Origin: an uncultured Eubacteriales bacterium
Lineage (GTDB): Bacteria > Bacillota > Clostridia > Oscillospirales > CAG-272
Direction of reading: 5' to 3'
Assembly (NCBI GenBank): GCA_905205065.1
Contig: CAJLCI010000002.1
Coordinates: forward strand, 1-64,000
DNA length: 64,000 bases
Under the pieces are notes generated by a model. It was given only the letters and a program-made list of their open reading frames with translations. It was not told the DNA's origin and did not search any database. The position numbers were made by a program, and so were the translations under genes. Each line of letters opens with the position of its first letter. Positions within the stretch are counted from its first letter, which is position 1. This document shows positions 44,364 to 51,571 of this stretch, in pieces.

Positions 44364-44632
44364 TCTTGTTCGCCCCCTTTCAGATTATTGGCGTGTTCTT
44401 CATTGGAAACAAAATGTGTGGTCAATTCCCAAAAAGACTTGATTACCACTGCGGTATGAAGATTCATGCACAATCCTTCCGCATAATCGCTTGCAACTTC
44501 TTTTGACATCGGCAAAGGCTTCTTGTCTATATCCCAAAAACACATTTTGTTTTCATTGTCAATGGAAGTGACCAAAGACAACCCACCTTGTGTTTGAACA
44601 CCTATGTAATAAAAATACTTTCTTTTAGTCAT
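44360..44632 (-). CDS. Hypothetical phage early protein
   Basis: 90 residues from the ATG with GAGGGG upstream; mixed alpha/beta, no recognised family (KRKYFYYIGVQTQGGLSLVTSI...). Coupled by overlap to the small HTH gene. A GTG 9 bp earlier is possible. Confidence 0.55.
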   Translation of the reverse strand: MTKRKYFYYIGVQTQGGLSLVTSIDNENKMCFWDIDKKPLPMSKEVASDYAEGLCMNLHTAVVIKSFWELTTHFVSNEEHANNLKGGEQE

Positions 44633-44644
44633 GTTGTTCACCCC

Positions 44645-44827
44645 TCAATCAACAAATGTGTGACGGTTGAAATCATAAATCCCCATGATGAAATGCCCGC
44701 TGTAAATCACTTTGCATCTGATTTCATCAATAGCTTCAAGTTCAATCAAATCTGTTTTCGGATAACCAAACGCCTGTAAAGCGGCTTTGACTTCCTCTAT
44801 CTTGGTTTTGTTTTTAATCATCTTCAT
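44645..44827 (-). CDS. Hypothetical small phage protein
   Basis: 60 residues (MKMIKNKTKIEEVKAALQAFGYPKTDLIELE...). The start at 44827 has GGAAAGGTG upstream; a longer frame to 44866 lacks support. No family recognised. Confidence 0.5.
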   Translation of the reverse strand: MKMIKNKTKIEEVKAALQAFGYPKTDLIELEAIDEIRCKVIYSGHFIMGIYDFNRHTFVD

Positions 44828-44897
44828 GTTTTCACCTTTCCTTTTGTGGAAGGGGTGCTGCAACACCCCTTCCGGGTTCGTGTTTTCATCGTTGAAT

Positions 44898-45134
44898 TCA
44901 GTTAATAAGTTCTTGATATTCTTCTTCGGTCAACGGAAAATCTTGACCATTGCATTCAAGCAGTTCCAAAACACTGACCAAGGCATCTTCTTTGGTGAAT
45001 CCTTGCTTGTCCTTTCTGGCATCTTTCATTGCAAGCCATTTTGCATTGACTAAATACATGATGTCCTTTTTCAAGGTCTTGCAATTGCAAAGCCGGTTTT
45101 CAATATCAGAAGGTAAATAAGAAGTCCATTTCAT
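44898..45134 (-). CDS. Hypothetical small phage protein
   Basis: 78 residues, helical, acidic C-terminus (FPLTEEEYQELIN). GAAAGGAATG upstream. No family recognised. Confidence 0.55.
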   Translation of the reverse strand: MKWTSYLPSDIENRLCNCKTLKKDIMYLVNAKWLAMKDARKDKQGFTKEDALVSVLELLECNGQDFPLTEEEYQELIN

Positions 45135-45149
45135 AATATTACATTCCTT

Positions 45150-45320
45150 TCATTCACATCTGAATGTGACTACATGACCGGGGTTTTCTTTAATCAAGAC
45201 TTGTTTCAAGTCATCCACCATCATGTTGTTGTCAAGGGCAGCTTTGACAACATCAACAAGTTTCTTGCCATCAAGATATGCCCACACGGTTTTTCTTCTT
45301 CGGTTGATTCTTCTTTTCAT
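45150..45320 (-). CDS. Hypothetical small basic phage protein
   Basis: 56 residues, N-terminus very basic (MKRRINRRRKTVWAYLDGKK), possibly nucleic-acid binding. Start set by a 4-bp ATGA overlap with the preceding gene; an ATG at 45341 would break that arrangement. Confidence 0.5.
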   Translation of the reverse strand: MKRRINRRRKTVWAYLDGKKLVDVVKAALDNNMMVDDLKQVLIKENPGHVVTFRCE

Positions 45321-45571
45321 TTGTTCCACCTTCCTTTGCATGATTGCTTTGCTTCTTCAAGGGATTCAAATTCAGTGATGTCGTTTCCATTCTCACAAAT
45401 GACAAGCCATTTTTCTTCATTACCTGTTGTGTTATCCGGGAAGATGATTTGTTTTTCAAGCAATTCGGCAACCCTGCCAAGGATTGCTTTGATACCGATG
45501 ACCTGTCCCTGTTCGTCAATTTCTGCGACCTTCCTGATTTCCGTGTCCTTTACCTTGTAGAATTTAATCAT
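45317..45571 (-). CDS. Hypothetical phage early protein (first leftward gene)
   Basis: 84 residues from ATG at 45571 (MIKFYKVKDTEIRKVAEIDEQ...), with GAAAGGACTGG upstream. First gene read from the leftward early promoter at about 45650-45676. No family recognised. Confidence 0.55.
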   Translation of the reverse strand: MIKFYKVKDTEIRKVAEIDEQGQVIGIKAILGRVAELLEKQIIFPDNTTGNEEKWLVICENGNDITEFESLEEAKQSCKGRWNK

Positions 45572-45647
45572 TTTCTTCACCAGTCCTTTCACTGTTTGGG
45601 TGATGATTTGTTCTTGCGGGTTGCTTTTCTTTCTACCCGCTGCCAAT

Positions 45648-45744
45648 AGTATAACACACGGTAGAATGAATGTCAACCCCTTTTTAGAAAATTTTTCTGA
45701 AAAAGTTGAAATTCATTCTATTATGTGCTATAATAGGGTAGAAT
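45648..45744. promoter_or_regulatory. Symmetric divergent promoter and operator region of the prophage
   Basis: Leftward promoter: minus-strand TTGACA (45676-45671), 17 bp, TATACT (45653-45648). Rightward repressor promoter: TTGAAA (45706-45711), 17 bp, TATAAT (45729-45734). Both spacers start with the same TTCATTCTA word directly after the -35 box, so one repressor can occupy the same position in each promoter. A further GTAGAAT half-site (45738-45744) lies near the repressor start point. Confidence 0.8.
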
Positions 45745-45773
45745 CTCATTGTAAGAAAGGATGGTATTTCGTT

Positions 45774-46199
45774 TTGACAACAGGACAAATCATTAAAATG
45801 CTTCGGGAAGAAAGGGGTATGACCCAAGAACATCTTGCCGAATTGATGGGGTATTCCCACAAATCATCTATCAACAAAATTGAAATGGGAAAAGCCGACC
45901 TTCCACAATCAAAGCTGATGGAATTTGCAAAAATCTTTAATGTGTCCCCTTGCGTACTTCTCGGATATGAACCGGCATCAGATGAACAAAAACAACTTTG
46001 GGATGCCAAATTCAATGCCCATGAACAATTGAAGAATGAAGTTATCTTGATTGAATACATCCAAAAGCAGTATGGAAAAGCGGCGGTCAAAATGCTTCAC
46101 TTGTTCACTTCTTTGAACGAAAATGGAAAACAAAAGGCGATTGAAAATCTTGAAGATTTAACCGCCATTGAAAAATATCTTGAAAGGAAAGGTGAATAA
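45774..46199 (+). CDS. Phage CI-like repressor (XRE family)
   Basis: 142 residues. N-terminal helix-turn-helix: GQIIKMLREERGMTQEHLAELMGYSHKSSINKIEMGK; then a linker and a helical C-terminus (YIQKQYGKAAVKMLHLFTSLNENGKQKAIENLEDL), without the S24 self-cleaving peptidase domain. It starts with TTG, preceded by GAAAGGATGG; upstream in-frame ATGs lie before the promoter and cannot be used. Likely keeps leftward genes off through the GTAGAAT sites. Confidence 0.8.
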   Translation: MTTGQIIKMLREERGMTQEHLAELMGYSHKSSINKIEMGKADLPQSKLMEFAKIFNVSPCVLLGYEPASDEQKQLWDAKFNAHEQLKNEVILIEYIQKQYGKAAVKMLHLFTSLNENGKQKAIENLEDLTAIEKYLERKGE

Positions 46200-46201
46200 T
46201 T

Positions 46202-46435
46202 GTGTTTGTAGGGTTGTCAACTACCTTTGCAAAGTTTGGGAAATTCCGTCTTGGTGCAGCTTTCCGCATTACCAAAAAGAATGCCGCCTATATGTGCATC
46301 ATCCTGATGTTCGTTTGGATGTTCCAATTGATGTGGTATATGATTCTGCTGTCTTTTTGGATGGTGTATGCAGTCTTTTATGGTTTGTATTGGTGTATAA
46401 AGAAACTTGTTCAAGTAATTAAAGGTAACAGGTAA
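46202..46435 (+). CDS. Small membrane protein of the prophage
   Basis: 77 residues from GTG; GAAAGGTG overlapping the repressor 3' end is its ribosome site, so it is expressed with the repressor. One long or two short aromatic-rich membrane helices (about 29-65: MCIILMFVWMFQLMWYMILL and following). Lysogenically expressed membrane proteins can act in exclusion; no evidence here beyond position. Confidence 0.5.
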   Translation: MFVGLSTTFAKFGKFRLGAAFRITKKNAAYMCIILMFVWMFQLMWYMILLSFWMVYAVFYGLYWCIKKLVQVIKGNR

Positions 46436-46445
46436 CAGGGTAACA
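46424..46445. repeat. Short direct repeats GGTAACAGGTAACAGGGTAACA
   Basis: Three GGTAACA-like units at the point where integrase similarity abruptly begins. They could be a deletion scar formed by slippage or recombination, or arm-type sites. Confidence 0.5.
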
Positions 46446-46485
46446 CTTCATTTTTATCAGATACAAGAACATCAAAGCATATCAA

Positions 46486-47154
46486 ATGCAGGAAATCATT
46501 GACCACTGCGGATGCGGTTATTCAACCCAAGGTGCAATCAAAAACTTGTTCGGTCAGCTTGACCGGTATGCAATGGAATTGGATGTCATTGTCAAAATGA
46601 ATTCAGCGTTGATTTCTGCTGCACCAATACCACCTTCAAGCAAAGTCCCCTTTACGGAAGAAGAAATTCAAGCGTTGTGGGCAATCTCTGAAAATGAATG
46701 GGTTGATTCAGTCCTGTTTCTGCTTTATACCGGATTCAGAATCAGTGAAATGCTGACCCTTGAAAACTGCAATGTTGACCTTGACCAAATGGTAATGAAG
46801 GGCGGCATCAAGACCAAAGCCGGAAAAGACCGTCTTGTTCCGATTCATCCGAAAATCAAGGCGTTTGTTCAGCGGCATAAAGAAGAAGGCAATCGGTTCT
46901 TGTTTTCCTACAAGGGAAAGAAGATGTCACCTTCACAATACTATGTATTTTGGAATGACATCATGGAACAACTTCACACCCACCACACACCGCATGAATG
47001 CAGACACACATTCCGGTCAAGACTTGATTCAGCCGGGGCAAACAAGGTGTGCATTGATTTGATGATGGGGCATAAGTCAAAGGAAGTTGGTGAAAGGGTT
47101 TACACACATAAAACTGTTCAAGAATTGATGGATGCCATCTGTTTATTGAATTGA
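46486..47154 (+). pseudogene. Tyrosine-type site-specific integrase, N-terminally truncated
   Basis: 222 residues. Catalytic domain complete: Arg in GFRISEM, Lys in IKTKAGKDR, H-x-x-R in HECRHTF, His in MGHKSKEV, Tyr in VYTHKT. The frame continues integrase-like upstream of the ATG (FIRYKNIKAYQ) up to a TAA, but the arm-binding domain and much of the core-binding domain, normally 130-160 further residues, are absent; the small membrane protein gene lies there instead. Probably inactive for integration by itself. Confidence 0.8.
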
Positions 47155-47178
47155 ACAAGTATCAGGTTAGTAACAGAA

Positions 47179-47218
47179 AAAGCGGGAAACCCCCGAAAAA
47201 TCAAGGGTTTCCCGCTTT
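47179..47218 (+). terminator. Terminator after the integrase
   Basis: AAAGCGGGAAACCC (47179-47192) pairs with GGGTTTCCCGCTTT (47205-47218), perfect 14-bp arms, with T-rich 3' side. AAACCCCCGAAAA inside it is also present at the left end (38832-38844). Confidence 0.8.
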
Positions 47219-47627
47219 CTTTGAAATGTTATACCATGAAATCTCGTTTTTGTAAATATAAGTTTGATAATATAATACACGTCTTCACATAAAAAACGCC
47301 GAAAAAACTGCGAGAATACAGTTTTTCTGACATAACAAAAAACTCCCGAATTTTAAACCGATTCTCACAAATGCGCAATACCAGTTCCGCAATTAGATTC
47401 TTTTTCAACATACAGACGCTTTTAGAAAATATAAAAATTTGTTAGTATTAATATTTTACAATATATTAATTGTAAAGCGGCTTTTGTGTTATACTATTAA
47501 AAATAGTTTCTTTTAATAGTTTCTTTTCATTGTCCGCCGAATATTTTATTATAAAATATTATACATTTAAAAAAACAGTTTACTGAATCAAAGCATAACA
47601 AAGCAAAAGAGAGGAAATATCAATACC
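47219..47627. other. Right junction and ppk2 upstream region
   Basis: AT-rich chromosomal DNA. TTATACCATGAAATCT (47229-47244) resembles a left-end sequence. A TATACT (47490-47495) may be the ppk2 -10 box, followed by a 13-bp tandem duplication AATAGTTTCTTTT (47502-47527) in the leader. No gene seen. Confidence 0.5.
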
Positions 47628-49109
47628 ATGGAAAAAGATACAACAGCCGACGAAAAAGCCAAGCTTGCCGACTTACAGAAAAAGCTTGCGGTTTATCAAC
47701 AAAGCATAAAAAAGAATAAAATACCAATAATTATTATCCTTGAGGGCTGGGGTGCATCTGGAAAAGGAAACGTGATTTCCGGCATTATAAAAGAGCTTGA
47801 TCCGCGGGGGTTTAAGGTATATACGACAGGCGAATCAAATGAAGAAGAGAAAAAGTTTCCACTGCTGCGACGTTTCTGGACAAAAATTCCTCTTTACGGA
47901 AATATTTCAATTTTTGACCGCTCATGGTACCGCGACGTTTCAATTTCCGCGGTTGAGGACGGTCTTTCCGAAAATGAAGTGAATCATCGCCTGCGCGATA
48001 TATCCGTAATGGAAAAAATGCTCACCGACGACGGCTATTTAATAATAAAAATTTTTCTTAACATAACAAGAAAGGAACAAAAAAAACGCTTTTCGGAACT
48101 TGAGAAAAACAAGAGCACCGAATGGCGCGTCACTTCGAATGACTGGCGGCACAACAGAATGTTCGATGCCTACAAATCCGCTTTTCAAAGTATGATAAAA
48201 AATACCAATACCCAGAATGCGCCATGGCTTGTTATCGACGCGAACAATTCGCGCAGTACCGTATATAAGGCCTTATCCGAACTCTGCAAAATTCTCAAAA
48301 ATAAGCTTGACGAAATACAGTGTGACGAAGATATTCACGTGGAAAACAAAACATCGGAATTTTCCGTCAGAACAGGCGCTGATATTAAAAAAAATCCGAT
48401 TTTTTCCCTCGGCGAAGTCGATCTTTCACCAACGATGGAAAACAAACTGTACAAGGAAAAACTTAAAAAGCTTCAAAGACGTCTTTTCGAGCTTCATAAT
48501 GAAATATACCTTCACCGCCGACCTCTTATAATTGTCTTTGAGGGCTGGGACGCGGCAGGAAAGGGCGGAGCCATAAAACGCCTTGTCGGAGGACTCGATC
48601 CGAGAGGGTATGAAGTTATTCCAATCAGCGCACCTAACGAAGAGGAACGCAATAAGCATTATCTGTGGCGCTTCTGGTCATCGCTTCCCAAAAACGGACA
48701 CATCGCCATATTCGACCGCTCATGGTACGGCAGAGTTATGGTAGAACGCATTGAAGGGTTCTGTTCTGAACAGCAATGGAAACGAGCGTATGAAGAAATT
48801 AATTACTTTGAGCGCGAACTTTACGAAAGAGGTACTATACAAATTAAGTTTTGGCTTCATATCAGTCCCGAAGAACAATTGAAACGATTTAACAAAAGAC
48901 TGGAAAATCCAGAAAAAAACTGGAAAATTACTGAGGAGGACTGGAGAAATCGGGAAAAATGGACTCAATACGAAACCGCCGTGAACGACATGCTGAGATA
49001 CACAAATACCGATTACTCTCCATGGATAATCATACCGGGCAACGATAAAAGATATGCACGCCTCAATGTACTGGAAAATGTAATCTCTCAGCTTGAAAAT
49101 GAACTTTAA
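47628..49109 (+). CDS. Two-domain polyphosphate kinase 2 (polyphosphate:AMP phosphotransferase type)
   Basis: 493 residues, two PPK2 domains in tandem. Domain 1 (about 30-240): Walker A EGWGASGKGN, FDRSWYRDVS. Domain 2 (about 270-490): EGWDAAGKGGA, lid region LWRFWSSLPKNGHIAIFDRSWYGRV. Fused class II PPK2 enzymes transfer phosphate from polyphosphate to AMP, giving ADP. Both P-loops look intact. Start: GAGAGGAAATATC upstream. With pstSCAB in the same window it adds a second phosphate-handling function, although the two are 37 kb apart. Confidence 0.9.
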   Translation: MEKDTTADEKAKLADLQKKLAVYQQSIKKNKIPIIIILEGWGASGKGNVISGIIKELDPRGFKVYTTGESNEEEKKFPLLRRFWTKIPLYGNISIFDRSWYRDVSISAVEDGLSENEVNHRLRDISVMEKMLTDDGYLIIKIFLNITRKEQKKRFSELEKNKSTEWRVTSNDWRHNRMFDAYKSAFQSMIKNTNTQNAPWLVIDANNSRSTVYKALSELCKILKNKLDEIQCDEDIHVENKTSEFSVRTGADIKKNPIFSLGEVDLSPTMENKLYKEKLKKLQRRLFELHNEIYLHRRPLIIVFEGWDAAGKGGAIKRLVGGLDPRGYEVIPISAPNEEERNKHYLWRFWSSLPKNGHIAIFDRSWYGRVMVERIEGFCSEQQWKRAYEEINYFERELYERGTIQIKFWLHISPEEQLKRFNKRLENPEKNWKITEEDWRNREKWTQYETAVNDMLRYTNTDYSPWIIIPGNDKRYARLNVLENVISQLENEL

Positions 49110-49138
49110 GTATTTAAAGATATGAATAATATAATTTC

Positions 49139-49167
49139 TTGACAAACATTATTTTTTATGGTACAAT
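49139..49167 (+). promoter_or_regulatory. Promoter of the small lipoprotein gene
   Basis: TTGACA (49139-49144), 17-bp spacer, TACAAT (49162-49167). The leader of about 170 nt contains a GTCTGT-CTTT-ACAGAC hairpin (49268-49283). Confidence 0.7.
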
Positions 49168-49341
49168 AAAGTTGTATTGAAATTTACAAAAGAGAAATAT
49201 TAAAGTCGAAGCTAAAAATTAACCTGTACAAGGTTTCTTTTACGCGCTGACGCTGTATATATCCGCCGTCTGTCTTTACAGACGTAATTATTCGCTTTGA
49301 CCGCGAGTTTCTGTTTCCCTGATACGGAGGTAATGATTTTT

Positions 49342-49728
49342 ATGAAGAAATTATCTGTTCTCGTTCTTGCATTATTGATGCTTTTCTCCGCGGCGGCTAT
49401 GTCTGCCTGCACCGATCCGCTTGAAAAAAAGGTTGAGGAAATGAATACTGCGTATACCGAATTCGGAGACGCGTTTTATAATGCTGTAAAAAACTGTTCA
49501 TTCAACAACGTATATGATTCCGATGAGCTGTCCCCTAAATTTTCCGAATGGTCAGCACTTCTTAAAGAAGCCAAAACCACTACAAGAAATTACAGTGAAT
49601 ACGATGAAGCAGGTCTCGACGAATTCATTACCAAGTGGAAGGCAGCAACCGAAGAATTGAATTCTCTGGCTGAACAATACCCTCTTCCGGCAAATCTTGA
49701 AACCGAAACATCTGCGGAAACTGAGTAA
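49342..49728 (+). CDS. Small lipoprotein, hypothetical
   Basis: 128 residues from the ATG at 49342 (GGAGG 11 nt upstream). Lipoprotein signal MKKLSVLVLALLMLFSAAAM, Cys in SACTDP. The mature part is a helical, acidic domain (KKVEEMNTAYTEFGDAF, LDEFITKWKAATEELNSLAEQY). No family recognised. Own promoter and strong terminator: a monocistronic, probably well expressed gene. Confidence 0.7.
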   Translation: MKKLSVLVLALLMLFSAAAMSACTDPLEKKVEEMNTAYTEFGDAFYNAVKNCSFNNVYDSDELSPKFSEWSALLKEAKTTTRNYSEYDEAGLDEFITKWKAATEELNSLAEQYPLPANLETETSAETE

Positions 49729-49751
49729 TTTTTGTTAGTTATCAATGCGGC

Positions 49752-49789
49752 GACCGCGGCAAAGCTTTTACGCCTTGCCGCGGTCCTTT
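49752..49789 (+). terminator. Terminator after the small lipoprotein gene
   Basis: GACCGCGGCAAAG (49752-49764) and CTTGCCGCGGTC (49774-49785), followed by CTTTAATTTTC. Confidence 0.85.
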
Positions 49790-49830
49790 AATTTTCTATT
49801 TATTTTATATATCCGTTTGCAGGCTAAAAC

Positions 49831-49962
49831 TTAGCAGCCGCATCCACTATTACGGCTGGAACCGCCGCATGAGCAGTTTCCGCAAGCAAGCATAAGAACA
49901 AGGATAATAAGAATTATAATCCACAGACAATCATCATTAAAAAGGTTGCAAAGACAATTCAT
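49831..49962 (-). CDS. 43-residue Cys-rich membrane peptide
   Basis: Too short for standard ORF calls. Reads MNCLCNLFNDDCLWIIILII..., one helix (about 13-26), then a Cys/Gly tail GNCSCGGSSRNSGCGC. GGAGG lies 7 nt upstream of the ATG. Similar tiny proteins (Cys-rich head, one helix, CGCGC tail) are frequent in Ruminococcaceae-type genomes and recall YjcZ-like sporulation peptides; this comparison is from memory. Confidence 0.65.
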   Translation of the reverse strand: MNCLCNLFNDDCLWIIILIILVLMLACGNCSCGGSSRNSGCGC

Positions 49963-50202
49963 TTGAAAGCCTCCCATAATATTAAACGTTTTTGTTTTTT
50001 TATTTTACACAAATATATTCCGGAAATAACATTAGTGTCGGAAGCATCAACCTTTTCCGTTTTTGCTTCCTGATAACATATTATGACTTTCAAAAAATTT
50101 CGTTACTGATTTACGGGAAAAAATTTTTAAGACAGAACCGCACGTCTATACCTGCCGGCTCTGTCTTTTATTTTATCTGTGCATATTCTACTATGACTAC
50201 GA

Positions 50203-51540
50203 CTACGCACCGCGCATAATATCTCCCGGTTTTATCTCAAACGGTACTCTTACCTTAAATTTCATATACGGGTGCGGTACTGCCGGAATCGACTCTCCCC
50301 TGTCATCATAAAGCTCCTCGGCAATAAATTCCCGCGACAGCCTTCCAGGTGAAATAATTTTGACCGCATCACCCGCTTTAAATTTATTTCGCTGAATAAA
50401 ACCTGCAAGACCTGTTTCTGCATCATACGATTCTGCAATCGCCAAATAAGCTTTTTCCCTTATATATCCACGGCTAACGTCGCTTATAAGCTGCGGCGCT
50501 CTGTCACAATCGTCATAAAAAAATCCCGTTCCGTATTCACGGTGACTTACGCTTTCGAGTTCTTCAAGAAGCCGCCCCGTTTCTAAATCTACACCGCTGC
50601 TCCAACTGTCGATTGCCATTCTGTACGCATTTGAAGCAACAGCGGTATAATATGCACTTTTCATACGTCCCTCAATCTTAAAGGAATTTATTCCGGCCTC
50701 ACAAAGCTCTCCGACATGCTCAATCATACATAAATCCTTGGAGCTCATAATAAAAGTTCCAAGCTCATCCTCCTCTACAGGATACCGCTGTCCTGGTCTC
50801 GATTCCTCTTCGATTTCATAAAATCGGCCGTTCTCAAAAGCTGCACCTTTTTGTAAGGTTCCGCTGTTTTTGTTGTTTTCATTATTTACGTTTTTATTTT
50901 CGTTTTTTACATTGTTTCCGCTGTAAAGTTTGTAATTCCATCGGCACGGTTGAGCGCACATTCCGCGGTTTGCATCACGTCCGATAATCGACGCTGACAA
51001 AAGACATCTTCCGCTCCATGATACGCACATCGAACCGTGAACAAAAACTTCAAGTTCAATCTCCTCCGGCACCCGTCTCCTGATTTCTTTTATCTCATTT
51101 AATGTCAGCTCTCTTGCAAGCACGATTCGCGACGCTCCGAGCTTATGCCACGCTATACAGTCCGCATGGCTAACGGAGCCGGCCTGAGTCGAAATATGCA
51201 TCTGAACATTCGGAACAAGCTCTCTTGCAAGCGCCGCAACACCCAAATCCGCTACAATCAAAGCGTCAATTCCGGTTTTTCCGAGTTCTTTAAGATAATC
51301 CGCAAGGGCAGGGTACTCCAATACATGAGGCATTGTATTCACAGTAACATAGACTTTTACACCTCGGTCATGCGCATATTTAGCCGCTCTTTCAATCTCG
51401 GCATACGTAAAATTATCGGCGGCCGCGCGCATTCCGAACATCTGACCGGCGAGATAAACAGCATCCGCTCCGTATCTCACCGCTGTTTCAAATTTTTCAT
51501 AATTCCCGGCCGGAGCAAGTAATTCCGGTTTCTTTTTCAT
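50203..51540 (-). CDS. Peptidase U32-family protein (TrhP/YrrO-like)
   Basis: 445 residues. N-terminus KPELLAPAGNYEKFETAVRYGADAVYLAG is diagnostic (residues 3-31). The U32 signature ELEVFVHGSMCVSWSGRCLLS is followed by CAQPCRW; the conserved Cys set suggests an iron-sulfur cluster. Family members YegQ/TrhP, and YrrN/YrrO in Bacillus, hydroxylate tRNA U34 with prephenate; that role is more likely here than proteolysis. ATG at 51540 with AAAAGG upstream; the longer frame overlaps the next gene. Confidence 0.88.
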   Translation of the reverse strand: MKKKPELLAPAGNYEKFETAVRYGADAVYLAGQMFGMRAAADNFTYAEIERAAKYAHDRGVKVYVTVNTMPHVLEYPALADYLKELGKTGIDALIVADLGVAALARELVPNVQMHISTQAGSVSHADCIAWHKLGASRIVLARELTLNEIKEIRRRVPEEIELEVFVHGSMCVSWSGRCLLSASIIGRDANRGMCAQPCRWNYKLYSGNNVKNENKNVNNENNKNSGTLQKGAAFENGRFYEIEEESRPGQRYPVEEDELGTFIMSSKDLCMIEHVGELCEAGINSFKIEGRMKSAYYTAVASNAYRMAIDSWSSGVDLETGRLLEELESVSHREYGTGFFYDDCDRAPQLISDVSRGYIREKAYLAIAESYDAETGLAGFIQRNKFKAGDAVKIISPGRLSREFIAEELYDDRGESIPAVPHPYMKFKVRVPFEIKPGDIMRGA

Positions 51541-51571
51541 GACATCTACCTTTTCTATCAAAAGACTCTGC

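Larger units (their letters stand above)
38752..47244. mobile_element. Degenerate prophage (about 8.4 kb)
   Basis: Accessory block between yybS and ppk2 whose codon use and composition differ from neighbours (frequent TTG, CAA and GAA codons, many overlapping small genes). Contents: a phage-type repressor and divergent early promoter, small early genes, PAPS-reductase-like and DUF669 proteins, a truncated AAA ATPase, family B polymerase, an SH3 lysin-like fragment, and the C-terminal part of a tyrosine integrase. No terminase, portal, capsid or tail genes. Edges are approximate: outer candidates are TTATACCAT-AAATCT repeats at 38752 and 47229. Confidence 0.85.

Noticed and set aside
38882..47154. 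Conjugative element or defence island
   Set aside because: No relaxase, VirB4/VirD4-type genes, restriction genes or toxin-antitoxin pair; polymerase, DUF669, lysin fragment and CI-type switch point to a phage.
47229..47411. 60-codon minus-strand frame after the prophage
   Set aside because: AT-rich, no ribosome site, no family; likely chance.
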